Part shown: one piece after another, positions 18,208 to 27,031 of the stretch | Numbering within the stretch: the first letter of the stretch is position 1 | Layout of the letters: each line of letters opens with the position of its first letter | Assembly (NCBI RefSeq): GCF_004571025.1 | Contig: NZ_SPQT01000002.1 | Location: 372,001 to 436,000 of the forward strand | Origin: Bradyrhizobium niftali | GTDB lineage: Bacteria > Pseudomonadota > Alphaproteobacteria > Rhizobiales > Xanthobacteraceae | Length of the DNA stretch: 64,000 bases | Direction: 5' to 3' | Position numbers and translations under genes: made by a program | Notes under the pieces: model-generated | The model's database searches: none | Told to the model about the DNA's origin: nothing | The model's input: the letters and a program-made list of their open reading frames with translations, nothing else

Positions 18208-18981
18208 TTACGCCGCGCCCAGCCCGAGCTTCGCGTAGATCCGCCGTGCATAGGCACCGAACGCGTCCGTGGTCTTGAGCGGAAGGTCGCGCGGGAAGGG
18301 CAGGTCGATGGCGAAGTAGTCGGCCATCTTCGCCGGGCCCGCGGTCAGCACGGCGCAATGGGAAGACAGGAACACCGCTTCCTGGATCGAATGCGTGACG
18401 AAGATGATGGTCTTGCCGCTCTCGCGCCAGATCCGCAGCATTTCCAGGTTCATCTGCTCGCGCGTCAAGGCGTCCAGCGCGCCGAACGGCTCGTCCATCA
18501 GGATCAGTTTTGGATCGTGGATGAAGGCCCGCGCGATCGCGGTGCGCTGCTGCATGCCGCCGGAGAGCTGCTGCGGATATTTCTGCTCGTAGCCGGCAAG
18601 CCCGACCAGATTGAGGAGGTCGCGCGCCCGCTCGCGCGCAGCTTTCATCGGCAAGCCCACGATCTCGGCCGGCAGCAGCACGTTGTCCAGAATCGTCCGC
18701 CATTTCAGCAGCAGCGCCTGCTGGAACACCATGCCGATGTCGCGGGTCGGGTCGAACGGGCTTGTGGCACTGCCGATCGTCACGGTGCCGCCGTCGGCGC
18801 CGTGCAGGCCGGCCAGAATCTTCATCACCGTGGTCTTGCCGCAGCCGGACGGGCCGACCAGCGAGACGAGCTCACCTTCCTGCACGTCCATCGTGACGTC
18901 GGAGACCGCCAGGAACTCGGCTCCGCCGCTGCGGTAGACTTTCCTGACGCCGCGCAGGCTGATGAAGGGCTCTTCCGTCAT
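18208..18981 (-). CDS. ABC importer ATPase (SsuB/TauB type)
   Basis: The 257-residue ATPase has Walker A GPSGCGKTT (43-51), Q-loop VFQQ, signature LSGGMQ (139-144), Walker B LILMDEP (159-165) and the switch His in FVTHS. It is the type that energises nitrate, sulfonate, taurine or NMT1-type importers. Its ATG overlaps the TGA of the DHDPS-family gene (ATGA), so it is the last gene of the operon that starts with the permease at 22671. The partner binding protein is probably the divergent gene at 23503. Confidence 0.92.
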   Translation of the reverse strand: MTEEPFISLRGVRKVYRSGGAEFLAVSDVTMDVQEGELVSLVGPSGCGKTTVMKILAGLHGADGGTVTIGSATSPFDPTRDIGMVFQQALLLKWRTILDNVLLPAEIVGLPMKAARERARDLLNLVGLAGYEQKYPQQLSGGMQQRTAIARAFIHDPKLILMDEPFGALDALTREQMNLEMLRIWRESGKTIIFVTHSIQEAVFLSSHCAVLTAGPAKMADYFAIDLPFPRDLPLKTTDAFGAYARRIYAKLGLGAA

Positions 18982-20033
18982 GCCAGCCATTTGTCGAGGT
19001 TGGCGGCCACGAAGGCATCGTCGCTGAGGTCGGCGTGCTCGCGGCAGACGCGGTCGATCTCTTCCTTCTGGCCGGGGCTCAGGCCCTCGGCCGGATCGAG
19101 GCACCACAGCCCCTGAATCAGGCCCTGACGCCGCAAGATCTCGTGGCAGCCGGCGATGCAGCCGTGAAAGTTGTTGGCGACGTCGAAGAAGGCGCTGTTG
19201 CAATCGGTGACGCGGGCATCGAGCGCGAGCAGATCCGCTGGCACGCTGTCCTTGTGTCGCGCTGCCTTGCAGCGCTCGAACTGCTTGATCGCGCTCGCCG
19301 TCCACACCGACCAATGGCCGAGCAGGCCGCCCTTGAAGTAGGTTCGCGTGGTGACGCCGTTGTCGCGGAGGTCGAAGGGCAGCATCAAGTCCAGCAGGAT
19401 GTGATCGTCATTGCCGGTGTAGAGCGCGACGCGGTCGAGCGCACCCGCCGCCGCCACGCCGCGCAGGACGTCGAGCGTGCGGTAGCGGTTGAACGGCGCG
19501 ATCTTGATCGCGATGACGTTGTCGATCGAGGCAAAGCGCTGCCAGAACCGGCTCGACAGGATGACGCCCCCCACCGCCGGCTGGAGATAGAAGCCGACCA
19601 GCGGGATCTCGGCGGCGACCGCCGTGCAATGCGCAATGATCTCGTCCTCGGCGGCGCTCTTCATCGCGGCCAGGCTGAGCAGGCCGGCGTGATAGCCGAT
19701 GTCACGGGCCGTGCGCGCCTCGGCGGTTGCCTGCCGGGTCGAACCGGCAAGTCCCGCGACCATCGCCAGCGGACGCCTGGTCCAGCTCGCGGCGGTCTCG
19801 GCGGCAAGCTCCAGCACGGGACGGTAGAGGCCGACGTCGCGGATCGCGAATTGCGTCGTGTGCACGCCGACCGCAAGGCCGCCGGCGCCGGCGTCGATAT
19901 AGTAGCGCGTCAGCGCGCGCTGATGCTTCTCGTCGAGCTTTCGCTCGGCGGTGAGCGCAAGAGGGTGCGCCGGCAGCACGGTGCCGTCGGCGATCAGCTT
20001 GCGGATGTCGCTGTTGATCTGGCTGTGGTGCAT
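18978..20033 (-). CDS. Dihydrodipicolinate synthase-family lyase/aldolase
   Basis: A 351-residue TIM-barrel protein. It has GAGGLAVGVHTTQF early (about 49-62), a Tyr in LVGFYLQP (about 147) and a probable Schiff-base Lys in VIAIKIAPF (about 173). The family uses this Lys to bind pyruvate or related 2-oxo acids for aldol addition or cleavage. It is longer than DapA, with an unusual C-terminal extension, so a catabolic role is more likely than lysine synthesis. It is embedded in an ABC importer operon and coupled to the ATPase gene; the imported compound or its product may be its substrate. Confidence 0.8.
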   Translation of the reverse strand: MHHSQINSDIRKLIADGTVLPAHPLALTAERKLDEKHQRALTRYYIDAGAGGLAVGVHTTQFAIRDVGLYRPVLELAAETAASWTRRPLAMVAGLAGSTRQATAEARTARDIGYHAGLLSLAAMKSAAEDEIIAHCTAVAAEIPLVGFYLQPAVGGVILSSRFWQRFASIDNVIAIKIAPFNRYRTLDVLRGVAAAGALDRVALYTGNDDHILLDLMLPFDLRDNGVTTRTYFKGGLLGHWSVWTASAIKQFERCKAARHKDSVPADLLALDARVTDCNSAFFDVANNFHGCIAGCHEILRRQGLIQGLWCLDPAEGLSPGQKEEIDRVCREHADLSDDAFVAANLDKWLA

Positions 20034-20039
20034 GATGTC

Positions 20040-20861
20040 CTATCCAAATTCGGGGCCGGCGACGGCGAACGGTATTTCCTCGCTGGTAGCGGTGGCGGGG
20101 CCGAAGCGCATGCGCTGGAACGGCCGTTCGACGGTCCAGCCGGATGCGGTCAATCCTTCCAGGAACGCGCCGTGTGACGCGACGGCATCGATCAGCAGAG
20201 GGGCGGTCTCGGATCGGGCGATCGCACCAACCAGAGCCAATGCTTCCACCGCGTCATTCGCAAACAAAGGGCCGATATGGCGGGCGGTTCTGCCGTCGCG
20301 AACCAGCGCGATGGCGCCGTTCGCGGAGACGATGCGCGAGCCGGAGCGTTGTGCGAAGGCGGAGAGGAGGGCGCTCCGGTCGAAACCGGTGGCCCGCCGG
20401 TCCCGCGCGCGAAGCGCCTCGATGGTCGCGGAAGAAGACCGCGGCGCTTCGGCTCGCGCGGGTTTCGCCAGCTTCAGCCGGCGCAATTGCAGTGTCGGCG
20501 TGAAGCCGAGCGGCCCGTAAACGGCAGCACCGTCGGGCGTTGCGTCAAGCCAGCTCGTCAGGCCGTTCTTGCGCGCAGTTTCCAGGCAGGCATCGACGAG
20601 GCGCGTTGCGAGGCCGCGGCGGCGATGCGTCGCCGTCACCAGCACCATGCTGATCCAGGCGTTGTTGCCGGAATAGGGCAGCAGCGCTGCGGTTGCGACC
20701 AGCCGCATGCCGTCGCGGATGCCGAACACGACGCCGTCGTGCAGGAAGATGCGCCAGTCCTCTTCGGTCTGGTTCCAGTGCGCTTCGACCGATAGAACGA
20801 GCCCGGCGATCGCGTCGTCGGCGCCGAGCTTGAGGATGGGCGGACCGTCAGTAGCGGCCAT
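20040..20861 (-). CDS. GNAT family N-acetyltransferase
   Basis: The 273-residue protein has an N-terminal GNAT core. VLVTATHRRRGLATRLVDACLE (about 73-94) is motif A with the RRxGxA acetyl-CoA pyrophosphate loop, followed by the GFTP strand. The C-terminal half is a second, less conserved acetyltransferase-like domain. It overlaps the end of the epimerase-like gene by 14 nt and is followed 6 nt later by the DHDPS-family gene. A role in acylating an intermediate of the operon's pathway is inferred from context only. Confidence 0.8.
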   Translation of the reverse strand: MAATDGPPILKLGADDAIAGLVLSVEAHWNQTEEDWRIFLHDGVVFGIRDGMRLVATAALLPYSGNNAWISMVLVTATHRRRGLATRLVDACLETARKNGLTSWLDATPDGAAVYGPLGFTPTLQLRRLKLAKPARAEAPRSSSATIEALRARDRRATGFDRSALLSAFAQRSGSRIVSANGAIALVRDGRTARHIGPLFANDAVEALALVGAIARSETAPLLIDAVASHGAFLEGLTASGWTVERPFQRMRFGPATATSEEIPFAVAGPEFG

Positions 20862-21885
20862 CGCGCACCTCGTATTTGGTGGGCTTGCCGAGGCTTGGCA
20901 TGGCGCGGGATACCCAGTCGGCGGTCCAGGCGATCAGCTGCTCGGTGTCGACGACCGGCAGGCCGAACAGCCCGACTGCCTGCGAGGTATCGGTGAGCCA
21001 CGCCGTCGGCTCCTCCTTGCCGGTCAGCACCGGTGCGCGGCCGAAGCGGGCGCCGAATTTCGCCGCGAGATCGCGCACCGCCAGGATCTCGTGGCCGCTG
21101 ACATTGATCGGCGAGGTCGGCGCCGTGCAATGGGCGAGGCAGCGCAGCGCCTGCGCGGACGCATCGCCCTGCCAGATGAAATTGACATGGCCAAGGCTGA
21201 CGTCGATCGGCGTGCCGGTGAGGACCTTGGTGGCGATGTCGTGCAGCACGCCGTAGCGCATGTCGATCGCGTAATTGAGCCGGAACAGCCGGCCGGGCGT
21301 TCCAGATTTGCGCGAGAAATATTCGAACATGCGCTCGCGGCCGACGCAGGATTGGGCGTATTCGCCGGGCGGGTTCGGCGCCATGGCCTCGGTCGCGCCT
21401 TGGCCGTCGACCGGCACGAAGGGATAGACGCAGCCGGTCGAGAACGCGACGATCCGCGACGACGGGAAGGCCTGCGCGACCAGCGCCGGCACATGCGCGT
21501 TCATCGCCCAGGTCAGCGACAGATCGCCCTCGGCGCCGAACTTGCGGCCGGCCATGAAGACGATGTTGGGCGCCTTCGGCAGCGCCTTGATCGCGGCCTC
21601 CTCGAGCAGGTCGCAGTTGATCGTCTCGACACCGCGCCCATGCAGCCAGTCCTTGACGCCCGCCTCGCTGAAGCGCGCCACGCCGATGACGCGGCGATCC
21701 GGTGCGGCCGCTTTGGCGAGCCCCGCCAGCGTCGGGCCCATCTTGCCGGCGACGCCGAGGATCATGATGTCGCCCTCGACTTTGGCGAGGTCGTCGATCA
21801 GTGCCTGGGTCGGCCGGCACAGGAGATCGTCGAGGGCTGCGATATCCGGAATGGTCTTCGGCAGCGTCTGGCGGGTGAGGAGCAT
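20848..21885 (-). CDS. NAD-dependent epimerase/dehydratase-like protein (atypical SDR)
   Basis: A 345-residue Rossmann protein of the extended short-chain dehydrogenase type. The nucleotide loop reads GVAGKMG (about 44-50) and the strand before the active site is IVAFSTGCVY. The expected YxxxK is YAQSC, so the catalytic Lys is replaced by Cys; an Arg lies three residues on. This may mean an altered reaction or a non-catalytic NAD(P)-binding role. AAAGGAA precedes the start. It is the second gene of the ABC operon, 15 nt after the permease. Confidence 0.75.
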   Translation of the reverse strand: MLLTRQTLPKTIPDIAALDDLLCRPTQALIDDLAKVEGDIMILGVAGKMGPTLAGLAKAAAPDRRVIGVARFSEAGVKDWLHGRGVETINCDLLEEAAIKALPKAPNIVFMAGRKFGAEGDLSLTWAMNAHVPALVAQAFPSSRIVAFSTGCVYPFVPVDGQGATEAMAPNPPGEYAQSCVGRERMFEYFSRKSGTPGRLFRLNYAIDMRYGVLHDIATKVLTGTPIDVSLGHVNFIWQGDASAQALRCLAHCTAPTSPINVSGHEILAVRDLAAKFGARFGRAPVLTGKEEPTAWLTDTSQAVGLFGLPVVDTEQLIAWTADWVSRAMPSLGKPTKYEVRDGRY

Positions 21886-21900
21886 GGATCGTTCCTTTAG

Positions 21901-22671
21901 CTAAGTCTGCCGGGCGTCGCCCACGACGAACATGCGTTCGAGGGCGAGCACGAGGCCGTAGAGGGCGACGCCGAGCAGCGTCAGCAGCACGACGGCCATC
22001 ACCATCGCGGGCGTGTCGAGCGACGACTGCACCTGGATCATGAGGTAGCCGAGCCCGCGCTCGGAGGCGATGAACTCGCCGACGATGGCGCCGGCGACCG
22101 CCAGGATGGCGCCGACCTTCATGCCGGAGAACACGTAAGGCAGCGATCCCGGCAGCTGGATCTTGCGGAACAGCGTCCAGCGCGAGCCGCGCAGCGATTT
22201 GACGAGATCGAGCAGATCCGGCTCGACCTCGCGCAAGCCGCGGGCGGTGGTGAGCAGGATCGGGAAGAAGCAGATGCTGAAGGCGATCAGGATATTCGGC
22301 ACGATGCCGTAGGAGAACCAGACGATCAGAAGCGGGCCGAGCGCGACCTTCGGGATCATGTTCAGCGTCACGAACAGCGGCAGCAGCACGAGGCTCAGCA
22401 GCGGCGCCCAGCTGAAGATCACCGCGAGGGTGACGCCGACGAATGCGCCGAGCGCAAAGCCGCCGAGGATCTCGATCGCCGTCACCAGCGTATTGGCGCC
22501 CCAGGCGTAGCTCGCGGTTCCCAGCGTCTGCACGGTCGCAAGCGGAGAGGGCAGGATGAATTTCGGCACATGGAAGGCATCGACCGCGACCTGCCACAGC
22601 ACGAGCACGGCGAGGTGCACGATCAGGATGATCGCAAAGTTGCGGGCCGGGCCTGCTCCGTCACCTGCCAC
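21901..22671 (-). CDS. ABC importer permease (SsuC/TauC type)
   Basis: A 256-residue inner-membrane permease with about six hydrophobic segments. The cytoplasmic coupling helix motif GSRWTLFRKIQLPGSLPYVFSG (around 160-182) matches the EAA loop of binding-protein-dependent systems. It starts at GTG with GGGGAG upstream and is first in a five-gene operon. A 16-bp palindrome at 22739-22754, about 70 nt upstream, is a likely operator for the adjacent TetR protein. Confidence 0.92.
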   Translation of the reverse strand: MAGDGAGPARNFAIILIVHLAVLVLWQVAVDAFHVPKFILPSPLATVQTLGTASYAWGANTLVTAIEILGGFALGAFVGVTLAVIFSWAPLLSLVLLPLFVTLNMIPKVALGPLLIVWFSYGIVPNILIAFSICFFPILLTTARGLREVEPDLLDLVKSLRGSRWTLFRKIQLPGSLPYVFSGMKVGAILAVAGAIVGEFIASERGLGYLMIQVQSSLDTPAMVMAVVLLTLLGVALYGLVLALERMFVVGDARQT

Positions 22672-22738
22672 CTGTTGCTCCCCGTTGCTCGCGGCCTCTC
22701 CGCCGCGACGGCAAGCCTAACCGTCCCCGGGGCAAGTT

Positions 22739-22754
22739 TCAACCAGTTGGTTGA
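22739..22754. promoter_or_regulatory. Probable TetR operator upstream of the permease operon
   Basis: TCAACCAGTTGGTTGA is a perfect palindrome with 7-nt arms and a 2-nt centre. It has the same geometry as the RutR operator (TTGACCA-NN-TGGTCAA). It lies between the end of the RutR-like gene and the permease start. A related site occurs at 23405-23420. Confidence 0.6.
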
Positions 22755-23402
22755 TTATGGGCGGAGCGACTGGAGCACGAGGTCGACGACATGCCTGCGG
22801 CGGGCGCGGCGCTGGGCGCGGCTCGACAGGTCCTTGCCGAAGATCGCCGACAGCGTCGGCGTGTTGGAGAAGAAGAAATAGCTGAGGCCCGCAATGGAGA
22901 TGTAGAGCTGGACGGGGTCGATCCCTTTGCGGAAAAGTCCGCTGCGCACGCCCTCCTGGAGGATGTGGGAGACGCTCTTCACCAGCGGGGAATGCATCGC
23001 CTCCAGCCGCGTGGATCCGCGGACATGGCGGGCGCCGCCGCGGTTCTCGTCGTTCAGAAGCACGATGAAATCAGGGTTTGCCGCAAGGTGGTCGAACGAG
23101 GCTTCTATCAGCCGGCGGATCGCCTTGTCGGGCGGCAGGCCCTCCAGATTGAGCCTGCGCTCCTGCTCGCGGATGTCCTCATAGACCCATTCGAGCACGG
23201 CGAGGTAGAGCGCGTCCTTGTCGCCGAAATAGTGGTAGACGAGCTGCTTGTTGACGCCGGCGCGCTCGGCGATCTCGTCGACGCGGGCGCCCGCAAGGCC
23301 GTGCCGGGCGAACTCCAGGCGCGCCGCGGTGAGCAGCTTCTTGCGGGTGGCGACGGGGTCGCGCCGCTGCGGCACGGTGTCGCCAGATCGTTTTGCGGGC
23401 AT
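22755..23402 (-). CDS. TetR-family regulator, RutR-like
   Basis: A 215-residue regulator. The HTH spans about 18-55 (GARVDEIAERAGVNKQLVYHYFGDKDAL). The C-terminal domain includes FIVLLNDENRGG and LSYFFFSNTPTLSAIFGKDL, which resemble the ligand domain of RutR/YcdC, a pyrimidine sensor. MPAKRSG at 23402 is the chosen start because a TTG start further upstream would place the palindrome at 23405-23420 inside the gene. It probably represses itself, the permease operon and the divergent binding-protein gene. The effector may be the imported compound. Confidence 0.85.
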   Translation of the reverse strand: MPAKRSGDTVPQRRDPVATRKKLLTAARLEFARHGLAGARVDEIAERAGVNKQLVYHYFGDKDALYLAVLEWVYEDIREQERRLNLEGLPPDKAIRRLIEASFDHLAANPDFIVLLNDENRGGARHVRGSTRLEAMHSPLVKSVSHILQEGVRSGLFRKGIDPVQLYISIAGLSYFFFSNTPTLSAIFGKDLSSRAQRRARRRHVVDLVLQSLRP

Positions 23403-23404
23403 TT

Positions 23405-23420
23405 CCAACCAAACAGTTGA
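23405..23420. promoter_or_regulatory. Second probable TetR operator
   Basis: CCAACCAAACAGTTGA matches the palindrome at 22739-22754 at 11 of 16 positions, keeping CAACCA and GTTGA. It lies directly before the TetR start codon and about 83 nt before the divergent binding-protein gene, where one repressor dimer could control both. Confidence 0.5.
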
Positions 23421-23502
23421 CAAGTGGAAGGCGGACTTGTTGCATTGGTATCCTCACAAGGGGAGAGCGACAAGCCGGGTCGCGGCATTGAGGAGACATG
23501 CG

Positions 23503-24507
23503 ATGAAGCGTTTGCAGGCGGCGGTTGTGACCCTGATGCTCGGTTTGCCGGGCGTGCCCGCGAACGCGGGCGAGGCGGTCAACATGATCCTGAACTGGAC
23601 GCCGACGGCCGACCATTCGCCCTATTATTACGCGAAGGCGCAAGGCTGGTACGAGAAGGCCGGCATCGACCTCACCATCGAGACCGGCAAGGGCTCCGGC
23701 GTCTCCGCCGCCAAGGTCGGCTCCGGCGGCTCGCCGTTCGGCGTCGCCGATCTCGCCACCATGCTGGTGGCCAAGAGCAAGGGCGCCGACACCGTCGCGG
23801 TGATGAGCGTCTACGCCAACACCGGCCAGACCTTCTACTGGCTGAAGAGCTACGGCGTGAACGGCGTCAAGGATTTCGCCGGCCACAAGATCGGCAATCC
23901 GCCCGGGGACGCCTCGCGCGTGATGTGGCCGGCCTTCGCCAAGGCCGCAGGCCTTGCGCCGGATGCGGTCGGCTTCGTCAATGTCGGGCCGACTGCGAAG
24001 ATCGCAGCGCTGAAGAGCCATACCGTCGACATCATCAGCGACTTCTACAACGAGCACGACCGCAAGGTGATCGAGTTCGGACCCGATCTCGGCTACGTCA
24101 ACTGGAAGGACATCGGCCTCAACCCTTACGGCAATTCGCTGATCGTCAATGGCGCCTATCTCCAGAAGAACCCGAAGCTGGTCGAGGAGTTCGTGCGCGT
24201 CACGCAGAAGGCCTTCGCGGCCTGCGTCGCCGACGTCACCCCGTGCCTGAAGGCGCTGCTCGACCAGGTCTCCGGCCTCGACAGGGCGAGCCAGGAGCGC
24301 CAGTGGGAGCGCATCAAGTTCCTGATGACGGACGAGTTCACGACGACGAAGAGCCTCGGCTGGATCGACGGCGAGCGCATGAAGAAGGACTACGATCTGG
24401 TCCAGACCTATCTCGGCATGGAGAAGCCGTTCGACGTGACGACGGCGTTCACGACCAGGATGCTGGATCCCGCCATCAAGATGGATGCGAGCAAGGTGAA
24501 GAAGTAG
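23503..24507 (+). CDS. ABC importer substrate-binding protein (NMT1/THI5-like)
   Basis: A 334-residue periplasmic protein with signal peptide MKRLQAAVVTLMLGLPGVPANA. The mature part begins VNMILNWTPTADHSPYYYAKAQGWY, typical of the NMT1/THI5 family that includes binding proteins for pyrimidines, sulfonates and formyl-aminopyrimidine. Cys residues near ACVADVTPCLKA may form a disulfide. Start supported by GAGGAGAC. It is divergent from the RutR-like gene and completes the importer encoded by the permease and ATPase genes. The pyrimidine-type ligand is an inference from the family and the regulator. Confidence 0.9.
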   Translation: MKRLQAAVVTLMLGLPGVPANAGEAVNMILNWTPTADHSPYYYAKAQGWYEKAGIDLTIETGKGSGVSAAKVGSGGSPFGVADLATMLVAKSKGADTVAVMSVYANTGQTFYWLKSYGVNGVKDFAGHKIGNPPGDASRVMWPAFAKAAGLAPDAVGFVNVGPTAKIAALKSHTVDIISDFYNEHDRKVIEFGPDLGYVNWKDIGLNPYGNSLIVNGAYLQKNPKLVEEFVRVTQKAFAACVADVTPCLKALLDQVSGLDRASQERQWERIKFLMTDEFTTTKSLGWIDGERMKKDYDLVQTYLGMEKPFDVTTAFTTRMLDPAIKMDASKVKK

Positions 24508-24546
24508 GGGGGCTACAGGCGGAAGCGCTCGCGTCCCATACCGGTG

Positions 24547-24692
24547 TCATGCCCCGCCACCGGGTCTCGCCTTCGGCGAGCCCGATGACAGGCTCCGGCG
24601 GGGCATCCAGTACGCCGCAGCCTATCGACTGACCCACTCCCGTCTCGGAGTACTGGATCGCCCGCCTGCGCGGGCGATGACGGCTATGTGCT
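24547..24692. repeat. REP family B composite element
   Basis: An outer hairpin GCCCCGCC...GGCGGGGC encloses ACCGGGTCTCGCC and GGCGAGCCCGATGACAGG. It is followed by TCCAGTAC...GTACTGGA and a GCCCGCCTGCGCGGGC hairpin. The words CGGGTC and CCCGATGACAGGCT recur inside the element at 48717-48837. It fills most of the 327-nt gap before minC. Confidence 0.65.
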
Positions 24693-24834
24693 GGGCGGGA
24701 GCGCCTGCCGAAGGTCCGGCCGCTCAAGGGCCGACCGCCAGTCCAACTCACGTAGCCCAGGGAGAAATTAACCTGCCGTTAACCATATCCGCCGCATCGT
24801 TAACCATTCAATAACAGGGAACGAGTCGGCCGCC

Positions 24835-25533
24835 ATGGAGGCTGCAGCAAAAGTCCAACGCCAAATGGTGCGCCTGCGCGGGCGCTCCTACGTGGCCTTC
24901 GTGTTCGTGCCGACGGTTCCGATCCAGGACTGGCTCCAGGAGATCGACACCACCATCGCGCGTTCGCCGGGCTTCTTCGCCGGCCGGCCCGTGGTGATCG
25001 ACCTGTCCTCGGTCGATCTCAGCCAGTCCGGCATCAATCATCTGCTCACCAGCCTTCAGGATCGCAACATCCGCGTGCTCGGGATCGAGGGCGTGGAGGA
25101 GGGCCGGCTGACCCCCATGATGCCGCCGCTGCTCTCGGGCGGGCGCAGCTGCGTGGTCGAGCCGAGCGCGCCGAAAAAGGCCGAAGCGAAGGCCGAGGCC
25201 AAGCCAACCTCGCTGCTGCTCGAGGCTCCCGTGCGCTCGGGCCAGACCGTGATCTTCCCCGAAGGCGACGTCACCATCCTCGGCTCGGTCGGCTCCGGCG
25301 CCGAGGTCGTCGCCGGCGGCTCCATCCACATCTATGGCGCGCTGCGCGGCCGCGCCATGGCGGGCGTGAACGGTCACACGAGCGCGCGCATCTACTGCCA
25401 GAAGATCGAGGCTGAACTGCTTGCAATCGACGGGTTTTACCAGACTGCGGACGACATCGACGCCGCCTTGCGCGGCAAGCCGGCGCAGGCCTGGCTGCAG
25501 GGGAATACCATGCGAATTACAGCGCTGAACTGA
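24835..25533 (+). CDS. minC: Septum site-determining protein MinC
   Basis: The 232-residue division inhibitor prevents FtsZ ring formation away from mid-cell. An N-terminal domain (about 10-105) is followed by an Ala/Lys linker and the C-terminal beta-helix domain with VRSGQTVIFPEGDVTILGSVGSGAEVVAGGSIHIYGALRGRAMAG (about 133-180), the surface that binds MinD. It is first in minCDE, with minD starting 21 nt after its stop. Confidence 0.97.
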   Translation: MEAAAKVQRQMVRLRGRSYVAFVFVPTVPIQDWLQEIDTTIARSPGFFAGRPVVIDLSSVDLSQSGINHLLTSLQDRNIRVLGIEGVEEGRLTPMMPPLLSGGRSCVVEPSAPKKAEAKAEAKPTSLLLEAPVRSGQTVIFPEGDVTILGSVGSGAEVVAGGSIHIYGALRGRAMAGVNGHTSARIYCQKIEAELLAIDGFYQTADDIDAALRGKPAQAWLQGNTMRITALN

Positions 25534-25554
25534 CCAGCAAAGGAGACATTTCAG

Positions 25555-26370
25555 ATGAGTAAGGTACTGGTCGTGACATCAGGAAAGGGCGGCGTCGGTA
25601 AGACCACGACGACCGCCGCGCTGGGAGCTGCGCTCGCGCAGCGCGGCGACAAGGTCGTCGTCGTCGATTTCGACGTCGGCCTGCGCAACCTCGATCTCGT
25701 GATGGGCGCCGAACGCCGCGTGGTGTTCGACCTCATCAACGTGGTGCAGGGCGTCGCAAAGCTGCCGCAGGCGCTGATCCGCGACAAGCGGCTGGAGAAT
25801 CTGTGGCTGCTGCCGGCCTCGCAAACCCGCGACAAGGACGCGCTGACGGAAGAGGGCGTGGGCAAGGTCATCGACGATCTGCGGGGACGTTTCGACTGGG
25901 TGATCTGCGACAGCCCGGCCGGCATCGAGCGCGGCGCCTCCATGGCGATGCGCTTTGCCGACGAGGCCGTGATCGTCACCAATCCGGAAGTCTCCTCGGT
26001 GCGCGATTCCGACCGCATCATCGGCATGCTCGATTCCAAGACGGTGCGGGCCGAGAAGGGCGAGCGGGTCGAGAAGCACATTCTCATCACCCGCTATGAT
26101 GCCTCCCGCGCGGCGCGCGGCGAGATGCTGACCATCGACGACATCCTCGAGATCCTTGCCACGCCCTTGCTCGGCATCATTCCCGAGAGCCAGGACGTGT
26201 TGAAGGCGTCCAACGTCGGCACGCCGGTGACTCTGTCGAACGCGGACGGCGCGCCGGCGCGGGCCTATATGGACGCCGCCAAGCGCCTCTGCGGCGAGAA
26301 CGTCACGATGCACGTTCCCGCCGAGCGCAGAGGTCTGATGGATCGTCTGCTGCGACGGAGGGCTGCATGA
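25555..26370 (+). CDS. minD: Septum site-determining ATPase MinD
   Basis: A 271-residue deviant Walker ATPase with GKGGVGKTT at 10-18, the [12 protein letters not shown] switch I region and the CDSPAGIE switch II. The C-terminal amphipathic helix ([13 protein letters not shown]) is the membrane-targeting sequence. MinD recruits MinC to the membrane and is released by MinE. AAAGGAG precedes the start. The last 4 nt overlap minE. Confidence 0.97.
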   Translation: MSKVLVVTSGKGGVGKTTTTAALGAALAQRGDKVVVVDFDVGLRNLDLVMGAERRVVFDLINVVQGVAKLPQALIRDKRLENLWLLPASQTRDKDALTEEGVGKVIDDLRGRFDWVICDSPAGIERGASMAMRFADEAVIVTNPEVSSVRDSDRIIGMLDSKTVRAEKGERVEKHILITRYDASRAARGEMLTIDDILEILATPLLGIIPESQDVLKASNVGTPVTLSNADGAPARAYMDAAKRLCGENVTMHVPAERRGLMDRLLRRRAA

Positions 26371-26648
26371 GCATGGGTCTGCTTCGACTTCTCCGCGGCA
26401 AGAAGGCCTCGGCACCCGTCGCACGCGAACGGTTGCAGATCCTGCTTGCCCATGAACGCGGAATGCGCGGCCAGCCCGATCTGCTCGGTGTGCTGCGTGA
26501 GGAAATCCTCGCTGTCGTGTCCAGGCACGTCACGCTGGATCCGACCAAGGTCATCGTTCGGCTCGAGCGCGGCGACGAGGTGTCGACCCTGGAGGTCGAT
26601 ATCGAGGTGCCCAACGATTTCGAGCGCAAGCGCGTGGCGGTCGCGTAG
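26367..26648 (+). CDS. minE: Cell division topological specificity factor MinE
   Basis: The 93-residue protein has the anti-MinCD helix region ([17 protein letters not shown], about 14-30) and a C-terminal topological domain with IEVP. It stimulates the MinD ATPase and drives pole-to-pole oscillation. The ATG overlaps the minD TGA, so translation is coupled. A terminator hairpin follows 40 nt after the stop. Confidence 0.96.
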   Translation: MSMGLLRLLRGKKASAPVARERLQILLAHERGMRGQPDLLGVLREEILAVVSRHVTLDPTKVIVRLERGDEVSTLEVDIEVPNDFERKRVAVA

Positions 26649-26687
26649 GGGACGCGGCCGACGATTTCAGGTTTTGGGGTGGGTGAG

Positions 26688-26722
26688 AAGGCGGTCCGTC
26701 GGGCATGGCGGGCCGCCTTTTG
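26688..26722 (+). terminator. Rho-independent terminator of minCDE
   Basis: AAGGCGG and CCGCCTT form the stem around an inner, partly paired loop, and TTTT follows. It lies about 40 nt after the minE stop. Confidence 0.7.
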
Positions 26723-26826
26723 TCGTCGCTGCGGGTGATCGGAACGAGACCTGCGACTTGATCGTTGTAGGAAATTCGCGGACCCACCCAGCGTGCACCG
26801 CGGTTTCATCAAACGGGAGAGCGCCC

Positions 26827-27012
26827 ATGATATCGGAGCTCCAAATCCACACCATCGCACGCCAGATGCTCGAACGGCACGGCTTCGCTGCGATTGCGAA
26901 GGCCGCCGAGCAGGCCCAGGCCTGCGAGGGCCGCGGCGAGGCCGATGAGGCCAAGGAGTGGCGTCACATCGAGGATGCCATGAAGATCATGCGTGGACCG
27001 CACCACAGCTGA
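26827..27012 (+). CDS. Small hypothetical protein (61 aa)
   Basis: MISELQIHTIARQMLERHGF followed by AAIAKAAEQAQACEGRGEADEAKEWRHIEDAMKIMRG: an all-helical, soluble protein without a recognised domain. GGGAGA lies 9 nt before the ATG. The composition and clean ribosome site favour a real gene. Function unknown. Confidence 0.65.
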   Translation: MISELQIHTIARQMLERHGFAAIAKAAEQAQACEGRGEADEAKEWRHIEDAMKIMRGPHHS

Positions 27013-27031
27013 TCGCCGGACAGGAAACGCC

